Source: Draconibacterium sp. (GTDB taxonomy: Bacteria; Bacteroidota; Bacteroidia; Bacteroidales; Prolixibacteraceae). From it: DNA of 9,317 nucleotides. The notes beneath the pieces are model-generated. The model made no database searches. It had not been told where the DNA came from and was given only the letters and a program-made list of their open reading frames with translations. This document shows positions 1 to 7,812 of the stretch, piece after piece (within the stretch, counting starts at the first letter, position 1; the number at the start of each line of letters is the position of its first letter). The stretch spans positions 1 through 9,317 of the forward strand of contig WGCT01000124.1 in NCBI GenBank assembly GCA_015493625.1, written 5' to 3'. A program made the position numbers and the translations under genes.

Positions 1-16
1 CAATAAAATATATAAT

Positions 17-1111
17 ATGGGTGAATTAAGACTAATGAAAGGAAACGAGGTGCTGGCCGAAGCTGCAATTCGTTGCGGATGCGACGGCTATTTTGGTTAT
101 CCCATCACACCTCAGTCTGAAGTTATGGAGACACTGATGCAACGGCAGCCATGGAACGAAACCGGAATGGTAGTGCTGCAAGCCGAAAGCGAAGTGGCTT
201 CAATAAATATGGTTTATGGAGCAGCGGCGGCCGGGAAAAAGGCAATGACATCATCGTCGAGCCCGGGAATTAGTTTAATGACCGAAGGCATCTCGTATAT
301 TGCAGGCGCAGAATTACCCTGTTTAATCATAAATGTTCAACGTGGCGGCCCGGGGCTGGGAACTATTCAGCCCTCGCAAGCCGACTATTTTCAAGCGGTA
401 AAAGGTGGTGGCCACGGCGACTACAAACTGCTTGTTTTAGCACCTGCATCGGTACAAGAGATGAACGACTTTGTTGATTTAGCTTTTGAACTAGCATTTA
501 AATACCGAAATCCTACAATGATTTTAACCGATGGTGCGTTGGGGCAAATGATGGAAAAAGTAGAACTTTCCGAATTTAAACCCCGGTGGACAAAAGAGGA
601 GATTCACGAAAAATGGGGAGGCTGGGCAACTACCGGAAAACCGGCATCGCGGAAAAAAAATATAATTACCTCACTCGAACTCGACTCCGATATTATGGAA
701 GCGAACAACAGACGTTTTCAGGCAAAATATAAACAAATGGAGCAAGAGGAAGTGCGATACGAATTAATTGAGTGCGACGACGCCGATTACATTCTAGTTG
801 CTTTTGGAACCTCTTCGCGAATCTGTCAGAAATCGGTAGAAATTGCACGTGCACAAGGGTTAAAAGTTGGGCTGCTTCGCCCCATTACACTCTTCCCGTT
901 CCCGAAAAAAATAGTTGGTGAACTGGCTGCTAAAACAAAAGGATTTTTATCGGTAGAGATGAATGCCGGACAGATGGTTGAAGATATTAAACTTGCCATT
1001 TACGACGCAGGACACAATGTTCCGGTTGAATATTTTGGACGAATGGGAGGAATAATTCCAACTCCCGGCGAAGTGGTTGATTCTCTTAAAAACAAATTTC
1101 ATAAAGAGTAA
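17..1111 (+). CDS. vorB: 2-oxoacid:ferredoxin oxidoreductase alpha subunit (VorB/KorA type)
   Basis: This is the alpha subunit of a thiamine-diphosphate (TPP) 2-oxoacid:ferredoxin oxidoreductase, which decarboxylates a 2-oxoacid to its acyl-CoA in the cytoplasm and passes electrons to ferredoxin. The N-terminal pyrimidine-binding domain carries GYPITPQSE at residues 27-35, the QAESE segment at 55-59 expected near the cofactor, and QRGGPGLGTIQPSQADY at 108-124. A transketolase-C-like domain follows at about residues 255-360. The length of 364 aa fits the short alpha subunits of split enzymes. The start at 17 gives the usual few residues before MKGNE; Met7 is an alternative start. The beta gene begins 3 bases after the stop. 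The protein resembles proteins annotated as 2-oxoisovalerate (VorB) or 2-oxoglutarate (KorA) subunits; sequence alone does not settle the substrate. The family call is firm and the symbol less so. Confidence 0.93.
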   Translation: MGELRLMKGNEVLAEAAIRCGCDGYFGYPITPQSEVMETLMQRQPWNETGMVVLQAESEVASINMVYGAAAAGKKAMTSSSSPGISLMTEGISYIAGAELPCLIINVQRGGPGLGTIQPSQADYFQAVKGGGHGDYKLLVLAPASVQEMNDFVDLAFELAFKYRNPTMILTDGALGQMMEKVELSEFKPRWTKEEIHEKWGGWATTGKPASRKKNIITSLELDSDIMEANNRRFQAKYKQMEQEEVRYELIECDDADYILVAFGTSSRICQKSVEIARAQGLKVGLLRPITLFPFPKKIVGELAAKTKGFLSVEMNAGQMVEDIKLAIYDAGHNVPVEYFGRMGGIIPTPGEVVDSLKNKFHKE

Positions 1112-1114
1112 ATT

Positions 1115-1903
1115 ATGGATTTAAAAGAACTTATTAAACCGGAAAATCTGGTTTACAAAAAAACAGAATTACTGAACGACGACTCGATGCACTACTGCCC
1201 GGGTTGTTCGCATGGTGTAGTTCATAAAATTCTGGCAGAACTTATTGCCGAAATGGGTATTCAGGAAAAAACAGTTGGCGTAGCACCGGTAGGCTGTGCA
1301 GTTTTCGCCTATAAATATATCGATATCGACTGGCAAGAGGCTGCACACGGGAGAGCTCCCGCAGTAGCCACCGGATTAATCCGGTTAATGCCCGATAATT
1401 TTATATTTACCTATCAGGGCGATGGCGATTTAGCGTCAATAGGAGCAGCCGAAATTCTTCACGCTTGCAACAGAGGCGAAAACATTCTTGTTATTTTTAT
1501 TAATAACGGAACCTACGGAATGACCGGCGGACAAATGGCACCAACCACATTAAACGGAATGGTTACCTCGACAACGCCAAACGGCCGTAATATCGATTTA
1601 AACGGATACCCGTTAAAAATAACAGAACTTATCGCCCAACTTCCGGGAACCTCGTACGTTACACGCCAAACAGTACATACGCCGGGAGCAGTACGAAAAT
1701 GTAAACGCTCATTAAAGAAAGCCATTGAGTATGTTCTCGATAAAAAAGGAACTTCGTTTGTTGAAGTAGTTTCTACTTGTAACTCGGGTTGGAAAATGAC
1801 TCCGGTTGCTGCAAACAATTGGATGGAAGAAAATATGGTTCCTTACTACCCGCTCGGCGACTTAAAAGACAGTAAAAAAGGAGAAATCGTTTCGGAAAAT
1901 TAA
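1115..1903 (+). CDS. korB: 2-oxoacid:ferredoxin oxidoreductase beta subunit (TPP and 4Fe-4S binding)
   Basis: This subunit carries the diphosphate-binding half of the TPP site and the iron-sulfur cluster nearest the active site. The TPP/Mg motif starts at GDGD (residues 102-105) and ends at NN (130-131), followed by GTYGMTGGQ. Four cysteines sit where the cluster ligands lie in related beta subunits: C28 and C31 (CPGC), C61 (APVGC) and C222 (STCNSGW). The cluster is therefore expected to be intact. The length of 262 aa is normal for a short, separate beta subunit. It begins 3 bases after the alpha gene and is followed 11 bases later by the gamma gene, so the three are almost certainly co-transcribed and make one complex. 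The protein may equally be named the VorA-type subunit; 2-oxoglutarate or branched-chain 2-oxoacids are both plausible substrates. Confidence 0.93.
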   Translation: MDLKELIKPENLVYKKTELLNDDSMHYCPGCSHGVVHKILAELIAEMGIQEKTVGVAPVGCAVFAYKYIDIDWQEAAHGRAPAVATGLIRLMPDNFIFTYQGDGDLASIGAAEILHACNRGENILVIFINNGTYGMTGGQMAPTTLNGMVTSTTPNGRNIDLNGYPLKITELIAQLPGTSYVTRQTVHTPGAVRKCKRSLKKAIEYVLDKKGTSFVEVVSTCNSGWKMTPVAANNWMEENMVPYYPLGDLKDSKKGEIVSEN

Positions 1904-1914
1904 AAGAGAAAATT

Positions 1915-2466
1915 ATGACTGAAGAGATGATAATTGCAGGTTTTGGAGGACAAGGAGTACTTTCTATGGGAAAAATACTTGCCTACTCGGGAATTATGGA
2001 AGACAAAGAAGTAACATGGTTTCCATCGTACGGCCCCGAAATGCGGGGTGGCACAGCCAATGTTACAGTAATAATCAGCGACAACCGGATTAGTTCGCCA
2101 ATTCTTCACGAATTCGATACCGCCATTATTTTAAACCAGCAAAGTTTAAACAAATTCGAAAAAATGGTAAAACCGGGTGGAGTACTTCTTTACGACCCAA
2201 ACGGAATTTCGAATCCCCCAACACGAACCGACATCAATATTTATAAAGTTGAGGGTACAAAAACTGCTGTTGAAATGGGTAATCCGCGAGTTTTTAATAT
2301 GATTGTTTTTGGCAGTTACCTGAAAGTCCGTCCAATTTTATCGTTAGACAATGTTGAAAAAGGATTGCAAAAATCGCTACCCGAACGTTATCACCGCCTC
2401 ATTCCTCTAAATTTGGAAGCGATAAAAAAAGGTGAAGAAATTGTTGAAAGTATTCAGACTGTTTAA
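1915..2466 (+). CDS. korC: 2-oxoacid:ferredoxin oxidoreductase gamma subunit
   Basis: This is the gamma subunit of the same complex. It belongs to the pyruvate/ketoisovalerate oxidoreductase catalytic-domain family, which is thought to help bind coenzyme A and hold the heterotetramer together. The hallmark glycine motif GFGGQGVL is at residues 9-16, and YGPEMRGGTAN is at 39-49, both diagnostic for the family. The length of 183 aa is typical. The ATG lies 11 bases after the beta-subunit stop, preceded by an A/G-rich stretch (aaaagagaaaatt) that could serve as a weak ribosome-binding site. It is the last gene of the operon and is followed within 20 bases by a strong hairpin. No ferredoxin-like delta subunit follows it, so that subunit is expected upstream of the alpha gene, outside the window. 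Confidence 0.92.
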   Translation: MTEEMIIAGFGGQGVLSMGKILAYSGIMEDKEVTWFPSYGPEMRGGTANVTVIISDNRISSPILHEFDTAIILNQQSLNKFEKMVKPGGVLLYDPNGISNPPTRTDINIYKVEGTKTAVEMGNPRVFNMIVFGSYLKVRPILSLDNVEKGLQKSLPERYHRLIPLNLEAIKKGEEIVESIQTV

Positions 2467-2482
2467 TACAGCTCGTTTTCGA

Positions 2483-2528
2483 AAAAATAAAAAGGAGTCT
2501 CAGTTGATTGTGACTCCTTTTTATTTTT
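2483..2528. terminator. Bidirectional intrinsic terminator between convergent operons
   Basis: A perfect 17-bp inverted repeat pairs 2483-2499 with 2512-2528 around a 12-base loop (2500-2511). The core is AAAAAGGAGTC and GACTCCTTTTT. The 3' arm is T-rich on the plus strand and, because the 5' arm is A-rich, equally T-rich on the minus strand. The structure can therefore terminate both the Vor/Kor operon and the convergent rhaA operon. The right arm runs into the first two bases of the rhaA stop codon (2527-2529 on the minus strand), so the two operons share almost no spare sequence. Both stem and U-tracts are read directly from the sequence; function is inferred. Confidence 0.85.
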
Positions 2529-3795
2529 ATTTCCTTTTACTTAAAACATCTCTTTCGTACTGTTGAATTTCGGCAATGTAATCGGCGCCAACCGGCACAT
2601 CTTCTTTTAAACAATAGTAATCCCACACCGCACCAAATGGCATCGTTTTCAACTCTTCCAGCGTTGCCAGTCGTTCGAAATACTTTTCATCTTCCTCTAA
2701 CTCAACCAGTATTTTTGTTGGTTCGAGCAAGGCAATTAAAAATGCTTTTTGTGTTGCACGTGTTCCGGTTACATACGCTCCAATCCGGTTTATAGAAGCA
2801 TCGAAAAAATCGAGACCAATGTTTACCCGGCTAAAAAAGTTGTTTCTTACAATTTCAGAAGCAATTAACTGAACATCTTCGTTTAAGGTAACCACATGGT
2901 CTGAGTCCCAGCGAATAGGACGCGTAACATGCAGCAATATTTCGTCTAAAAATTGCAAAACCGACGAAATTTTATCGCCCACCTGCTCGGTCGGGTGAAA
3001 ATGACCATTATCTAAACAGATGAGTTTATTATTTTTAATGGCATATCCCAAATAAAAATCGTGCGATCCAACTGTCATCGACTCCACTCCTATTCCAAAC
3101 AGTTTGCTTTCAACTGCATCTTTCATGTGCTCTTTCGGATAATCTGTTTCCATCGCTTCGTCTAACGATTTCTTCAGTTGCAAACGATACCCGTTTCTGT
3201 CAATGGGAGTATCTTTCATTCCGTCGGGAATCCATGTATTGTGAACGCACGGCGTTCCGAGCTGCTTCCCTATCTCGGCAGAAATTGCCCGGCAACGTTT
3301 CAGGTGTTCGACCCAAAATTTACGGTTCTCTTCGTTTTTACTCGATAGCGTAAAACCATCGGCAGCACGGGGATGCGAAAAACACGATGCATTAAAATCC
3401 ATCCCAATATCCTGCTTTTTACACCAATCGATCCAACTCTGAAAATGCTTTGGTTCAATTTGGTCGCGGTCCACTTTCTCACCCTGAAAATCGCCATAAA
3501 GAGCATGTAAATTTAGCCGCTGTTTTCCCGGCAGCAGTGCCAGTACTTTTTCTAAGTCGGCTTTTACTTCGGCAATGGTTCTCGCTTTCCCCGGGTAATT
3601 TCCGGTAGCCTGGATTCCACCTCCCGACAATTCTGCATCGGGAGTTTCGAACCCACCCACATCGTCGGTTTGCCAACAATGCAACGAAATATTTACCTCT
3701 TTCATTTTTTCAATAGCCGCATCAACATCAACACCAATTTCAGCATAACGCTCTTTTGCTCTGTTAAAAGCCTCTTTTATCAATTCTCTCTTCAT
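2527..3795 (-). CDS. rhaA: L-rhamnose isomerase
   Basis: L-rhamnose isomerase converts L-rhamnose to L-rhamnulose in the cytoplasm, the first step of the phosphorylated rhamnose pathway. The 422-aa product aligns end to end with E. coli RhaA (419 aa) as I recall it, with shared blocks such as HCWQ..DDV.GFE, GIQATGNYPGKAR, FGIG.ES.TVGS and GLDFFDASINRI. The expected metal and catalytic residues are present with a constant offset of five from E. coli numbering: E229, D262, H265, H289, D297, D299 and D329. The ATG at 3795 follows a purely A/T leader (3796-3809) with no Shine-Dalgarno sequence, as is usual in Bacteroidota. It is the last of four codirectional genes, 14 bases after the GH127-like gene. 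No rhamnulokinase, aldolase or permease lies in the window, so the rest of the pathway must be elsewhere. Confidence 0.96.
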   Translation of the reverse strand: MKRELIKEAFNRAKERYAEIGVDVDAAIEKMKEVNISLHCWQTDDVGGFETPDAELSGGGIQATGNYPGKARTIAEVKADLEKVLALLPGKQRLNLHALYGDFQGEKVDRDQIEPKHFQSWIDWCKKQDIGMDFNASCFSHPRAADGFTLSSKNEENRKFWVEHLKRCRAISAEIGKQLGTPCVHNTWIPDGMKDTPIDRNGYRLQLKKSLDEAMETDYPKEHMKDAVESKLFGIGVESMTVGSHDFYLGYAIKNNKLICLDNGHFHPTEQVGDKISSVLQFLDEILLHVTRPIRWDSDHVVTLNEDVQLIASEIVRNNFFSRVNIGLDFFDASINRIGAYVTGTRATQKAFLIALLEPTKILVELEEDEKYFERLATLEELKTMPFGAVWDYYCLKEDVPVGADYIAEIQQYERDVLSKRK

Positions 3796-3809
3796 TTTAT
3801 TTTTATTTA

Positions 3810-5693
3810 TTAATATCCTTTATAATCCGACTGCATAACATTTAATGGATTGGCAAGCCACACCCGGTATCTCGAGTTGCTATCCCAGGTATTTCCGGCC
3901 GAGCCAAAGTCGCAAAAATGAATTTGCGAAACCGAATTTCCGGTCGATTCAATTCCAGTACCCAGTTTTAATGGAGCCGTAAACGACAACCAAACTCCCT
4001 CCGGTTTCTTATCGGATATTTTAATTTCTACTTTCCCGTTTTTTTGTTGAATGGCAACGGCTTCATCAACAAATCCATCGTTAAAACGCGAGTCGCGGGC
4101 TAAAACAATAGGGCCACGTAAAATTGCGGAACAGTTATTCAACTTAACAACGCGTCCTCGCATATCAAGATTTATTTCAATCTTATCTCCTTTTTTCCAT
4201 TTCCGGTCAATTTTCAAATAGCTTCCCTCTTTTATTCCCGAAAATTTTTCTCCATTAACCAAAAGCAACGTATTTTCGCTCCACTCCGGAATTCGAAGTG
4301 CAAGCATAAAATCCTCCGCTTTTTCAGGCGAAACAACAATCGTAATTTTACCTCCCTCAGGGTAAGTTGTACGCTGTTCAATTTTAATATTGTTATCAGA
4401 ATTTAATCTAAAAGTGGCAGTTAAATCTGAATACAAATTAACATAAACCCCATTAGCAGAAGTCATTACTGCATATCGGGGAATCATCACAAAACCACGC
4501 GGGCCATTGGCAACACAGCAATTAATATCCATACCGCACTGACGGTTGTGATCGCCACGGTGACCTTCGAGCGGGCTGTACATTTCGATGTGTGCCCCAC
4601 CAAACTGCGTTGAAGCCATTAAGGCATTGTAATAGGCAGTTTCTATATTGTTTGCATAAAACGAGTTGGCGGTAAGTACAAGCAAATCGTAATTAAGTTT
4701 TAACCAGGTTGTTATCACGCATGTTTCCATTGTATGATAAGTGGGGCGTGTTTGCAGTTTTTTTCCATGGTACCAACATTCGAACGAGGTTCCCGAGCCG
4801 GCAACATTAATCTCTTGGTCAACAATATCCTGAACGGTCATCTCCACCGCTTTTAAATAGTCGCTGTTTCCGGTAACTTTATAAAGCTCGAGAAGTCCAT
4901 CGTAGCACGACATCATTTCGTAGGCTTTTTGTCCGTTTTCGGGTGAAAACCATACGTCGGGATGCGGAAACCTGTCGGCAACATGAATGCCTGCCAGTGC
5001 TTTTGAAATGAGTTGCGGACCATCGGGAGTTTCCCATTCGGCAACAATATATTTTGCAAAATCGAGGTACTTTGCATCGCCTGTTTTGTTATAAAGAATC
5101 ACAATCGGCTCGAGCACCGAGCTGCTTGCCATACCATGATAATTGCCGGTTTCAGTAATTTTTGTTTTCCCTTTACCAACCTGCGAAAGTAGATAATCGG
5201 CCGATTTGCGTGCAGCTTCCAATACACTGTTGTCGTTTGTAATGTCGTGATACCGCAACAATCCGAGCAACACATATTTCCTGCCCCAAATATCCCAGTT
5301 GGTAAGCTGGTTTTCAGGAGCATAGTTCCCGATATATCCGTTGGGAAGTTGCGTTTCGAGAATGCTTTTTACCGACTTGCTCATGTGTTTCATCAGCTCA
5401 TTGTCGTGTGTATATTCCCAGGCAGCCACTGCACCCAGCATCCACTTTCCCCAAAATTCCATCTGCCACAAATGGGTTTCGTTTTTATGTCTGAACGGCT
5501 CAACCAATTCATCGTAATCTTGCGCAAGTACACGGTTTTTTATTAAAAGATTGGTTTGCTCCCCAACATGCCCTTCCAATTTTAGTTGATTTTGCGGAAT
5601 AGTCTGTAATTGCCATGAGACTGTTTGAGCATCAACAATTGCAGTAGCAAAACAGATGAAAAACATAAAAGCTGTTGCATTAAAAATCTTCAT
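3810..5693 (-). CDS. Secreted DUF1680/GH127-like glycoside hydrolase (paralog 1)
   Basis: This is a 627-aa protein with a Sec signal peptide: a hydrophobic segment at residues 6-20 and likely cleavage after VDA-22, leaving Gln23. It is therefore probably periplasmic. The body matches the DUF1680 (alpha/alpha)6-barrel family often annotated as beta-L-arabinofuranosidase GH127, followed by beta-sandwich domains. The zinc/nucleophile core is recognisable: E323-x-C325 (METC) and the adjacent pair C392-C393. In B. longum HypBA1 the equivalents are E338, C340, C417 (nucleophile) and C418. E305 (SFECW) is my candidate for the acid/base glutamate. The family's usual GH-L-I-E segment appears here as SSVLEP (about 191-196), with Ser in place of His. 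A C-terminal motif, FCDFGSAGNTWD (593-604), recurs in the upstream paralog. The true sugar specificity is unknown; beta-L-arabinofuranose should not be assumed. The gene lies 37 bases after the paralog and 14 before rhaA. Confidence 0.82.
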   Translation of the reverse strand: MKIFNATAFMFFICFATAIVDAQTVSWQLQTIPQNQLKLEGHVGEQTNLLIKNRVLAQDYDELVEPFRHKNETHLWQMEFWGKWMLGAVAAWEYTHDNELMKHMSKSVKSILETQLPNGYIGNYAPENQLTNWDIWGRKYVLLGLLRYHDITNDNSVLEAARKSADYLLSQVGKGKTKITETGNYHGMASSSVLEPIVILYNKTGDAKYLDFAKYIVAEWETPDGPQLISKALAGIHVADRFPHPDVWFSPENGQKAYEMMSCYDGLLELYKVTGNSDYLKAVEMTVQDIVDQEINVAGSGTSFECWYHGKKLQTRPTYHTMETCVITTWLKLNYDLLVLTANSFYANNIETAYYNALMASTQFGGAHIEMYSPLEGHRGDHNRQCGMDINCCVANGPRGFVMIPRYAVMTSANGVYVNLYSDLTATFRLNSDNNIKIEQRTTYPEGGKITIVVSPEKAEDFMLALRIPEWSENTLLLVNGEKFSGIKEGSYLKIDRKWKKGDKIEINLDMRGRVVKLNNCSAILRGPIVLARDSRFNDGFVDEAVAIQQKNGKVEIKISDKKPEGVWLSFTAPLKLGTGIESTGNSVSQIHFCDFGSAGNTWDSNSRYRVWLANPLNVMQSDYKGY

Positions 5694-5730
5694 AATAAAC
5701 TCATTTAAATTAAAATATTTACCAAATTTC

Positions 5731-7755
5731 TTATTCTATATAGCACCAAGTGTTAAACAGCGAATTTTCATCCCAGGTATTACCTGCTGAAGAGAAGTCG
5801 CAGAAACGCAAGGTCTGTTTATCCCCAATACTAAGTTCGTACAATTTCCACATCGAGCCGGGAGGTTTTATAGCTTTAATCGAAACCACATCTTTGTTTG
5901 TCGGTTTGGTCACCGAGGAAAAAATATTACTTTTTGTAATACGAATATCGCGAGATAGCGCAAGTGGACCATAAAAAAAAGTTATTGCTTTTTGTTGGCG
6001 CAATGCGTCCGTTTTATTCAGAACAAATGAATTACCATACCTTTTATTTAGTACTCGATTGGTTGATGCTGAATATTTTATATTCGCCCAAACATTATTA
6101 TAAAAGTCGATATTATGAAATTGTGAGTCGAAGAGTGTGGGATTAAATGTCTCCCATCGAGGTTGAATATCAAAAGAGACTTCAATCTCATCTCCACTTT
6201 TCCACTCTCGGCCAATATTCATGTAATTGTTTTCTATTTTCCCGGAGATTTGTTCACCATTAATTCTTATTGTTGTTTCGTTACTCCATAATGGCATTCG
6301 AATTTTCAAATAAAAATAAACAGGATTATTAGATGATACTGTTATTTTAACTTTTGAATCGTCGAGAAAATCACCAGTAGTTTTAAAAATAACTTTTTCG
6401 TTATTAACATTAATAAATCCCTCTCCTGCATTAAACAACGACAGGTATATTTCATTTTCATTTTTTTTCATCAATACAATTCTAGCTGCCTGAAACAACC
6501 CCCGAGGCAAATTATCAGTACAACATTGATGATGCATTAAAAAATGATTGGTTGCAGGCACATGAATATGCGAAGTTCTTAGTCGACGCAGTCCCCAATC
6601 CCCATCTTTGTTAAAAGCGCACAAAAGTGAATTGTACAACGACCGTTCTGTCTCTTCAATGTATTTATTGTCGCCGGTAAGTGAAAAGAGTTGGTACGAA
6701 AGCCGGTTCCAGTAAACAACATCGCAAATTTCCGAAACAGTATTTATTAAGCCTGCCGAGCCAACAAGTTTGTCGTTAAAACTTACGCTGCCAACGGGAG
6801 TACGCTCGTATTTTACAAGAGCTTTATGAATGTTTTTGGCGGCGGTAAAATAGTTTTTGTTTCCGGTTACTTTGTATAATTCGGCAAGTCCTTCAACACA
6901 GGAAGTAAACTCATATCCTTTTGCCCATTTATACGAATCGACTTTTGAGAACCAGGTATTAACAGGATTCCCATTTAATCCTTTTGTTAAAATATCAGGC
7001 AATCCTTCGGGGTGTTCCGACCACTGTTTTACAATGTATTTTGCATATTCAAGATATTTCTCTTCACCTGTTGCAATATAAAGTTTTACAATGGGATAGA
7101 GAATTGATGTGCTTGGCATTCCATAAAAATTACCCGTTTCGATTATATTAACTTTACCGGGGCCAACCTCCGAAATAAGATGGTCGGTAAACTTAACAGC
7201 GGCATTTAAAATTTCTTTATCATTTAATAAATTGTATGCTTCAAGGAGACCCCACAGAGTATATTTCTGCGACCACACATTCCAATTATCACCAACTACA
7301 AATTCGGAATGTTTATACGTACCCAGATATCCATTTTCATCCTGATACTGCAAAAGTCCTTTTACTGCTAAAGCAATCCGACTCTTCAATTCTTCCGAAT
7401 GGTAATATTTTGCCGCAGCAATGGCCGAAAGAATATATTTCCCCCAAAACTCTCCACGCCACTGTCCATTATTGGGATAGTTTTTATCATCCTCCTTCAG
7501 TTTAAAGGCTTCCTCAGTTTCAGGATATATAGCATCCCAGCTTTTTTTATCAAGGATTCTGTGAAATGCAATTGTATCGATATAATTACCCAAATGCCCA
7601 CCAAAATTCCACTCTCCGGGCTGAATACTTTTTACGAGAATGACAGATTTTCTATTTCCCCAACATCCCGAAAATAATAATACAAAAAATAGTATCATTA
7701 TTTTTAATAGCATACCCGAGAAAACAAAAGATTTTATTCTCCTTCTAAACTTCAT
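5731..7755 (-). CDS. Lipoprotein DUF1680/GH127-like glycoside hydrolase (paralog 2, divergent)
   Basis: This is a 674-aa paralog of the next gene. Its N-terminus is an arginine-rich n-region, a hydrophobic core and a lipobox LFSGC with the lipidated cysteine at residue 31, so it is envelope-anchored. Met15 or Met20 could be alternative starts giving a more standard signal length. Matching blocks include GQWRGEFWGKY (97-107), ETGNFYGMPSTS (206-217), ELYKVTGN (292-299), SEIC (341-344), CC at 411-412, and FCDFSSAGNTWD (651-662). The C344-to-C411 spacing of 67 is identical to that in paralog 1, so the zinc/cysteine core is retained. Two things are odd. The position of the putative acid/base Glu is Asn327 (SFND). 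About 50 extra residues (roughly 535-590) sit before the FYGPLALSRD segment. The gene reads as somewhat more A/T-rich than its downstream neighbours. Substrate is unknown, and it may be inactive or use a different acid residue. Confidence 0.8.
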   Translation of the reverse strand: MKFRRRIKSFVFSGMLLKIMILFFVLLFSGCWGNRKSVILVKSIQPGEWNFGGHLGNYIDTIAFHRILDKKSWDAIYPETEEAFKLKEDDKNYPNNGQWRGEFWGKYILSAIAAAKYYHSEELKSRIALAVKGLLQYQDENGYLGTYKHSEFVVGDNWNVWSQKYTLWGLLEAYNLLNDKEILNAAVKFTDHLISEVGPGKVNIIETGNFYGMPSTSILYPIVKLYIATGEEKYLEYAKYIVKQWSEHPEGLPDILTKGLNGNPVNTWFSKVDSYKWAKGYEFTSCVEGLAELYKVTGNKNYFTAAKNIHKALVKYERTPVGSVSFNDKLVGSAGLINTVSEICDVVYWNRLSYQLFSLTGDNKYIEETERSLYNSLLCAFNKDGDWGLRRLRTSHIHVPATNHFLMHHQCCTDNLPRGLFQAARIVLMKKNENEIYLSLFNAGEGFINVNNEKVIFKTTGDFLDDSKVKITVSSNNPVYFYLKIRMPLWSNETTIRINGEQISGKIENNYMNIGREWKSGDEIEVSFDIQPRWETFNPTLFDSQFHNIDFYNNVWANIKYSASTNRVLNKRYGNSFVLNKTDALRQQKAITFFYGPLALSRDIRITKSNIFSSVTKPTNKDVVSIKAIKPPGSMWKLYELSIGDKQTLRFCDFSSAGNTWDENSLFNTWCYIE

Positions 7756-7812
7756 CTGGCTATATTTAACGGAAATATCGATATCACTGTATTTTATAAT
7801 TTATTACAACGG

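Noticed and set aside
1513..1818. A 101-codon minus-strand open frame inside the beta-subunit gene
   Set aside because: It lies wholly antisense to a conserved TPP-enzyme gene, with no domain and no separate promoter signal.
5247..5546. A 99-codon plus-strand open frame inside paralog 1
   Set aside because: It is antisense to conserved GH127-like coding sequence and shows no independent features.
3810..5693. A firm beta-L-arabinofuranosidase assignment for paralog 1
   Set aside because: Automated labels would give this, but DUF1680 covers several specificities, the GH-x-x-E block differs, and the neighbours point to rhamnose and sulfate rather than arabinose.
7775..7784. A 10-bp palindrome, ATATCGATAT, between the sulfatase and paralog 2
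   Set aside because: It is short and A/T-rich, has no second copy that I noticed and no T-tract after it, so neither an operator nor a terminator can be supported. I also saw no TAnnTTTG promoter element in this gap.
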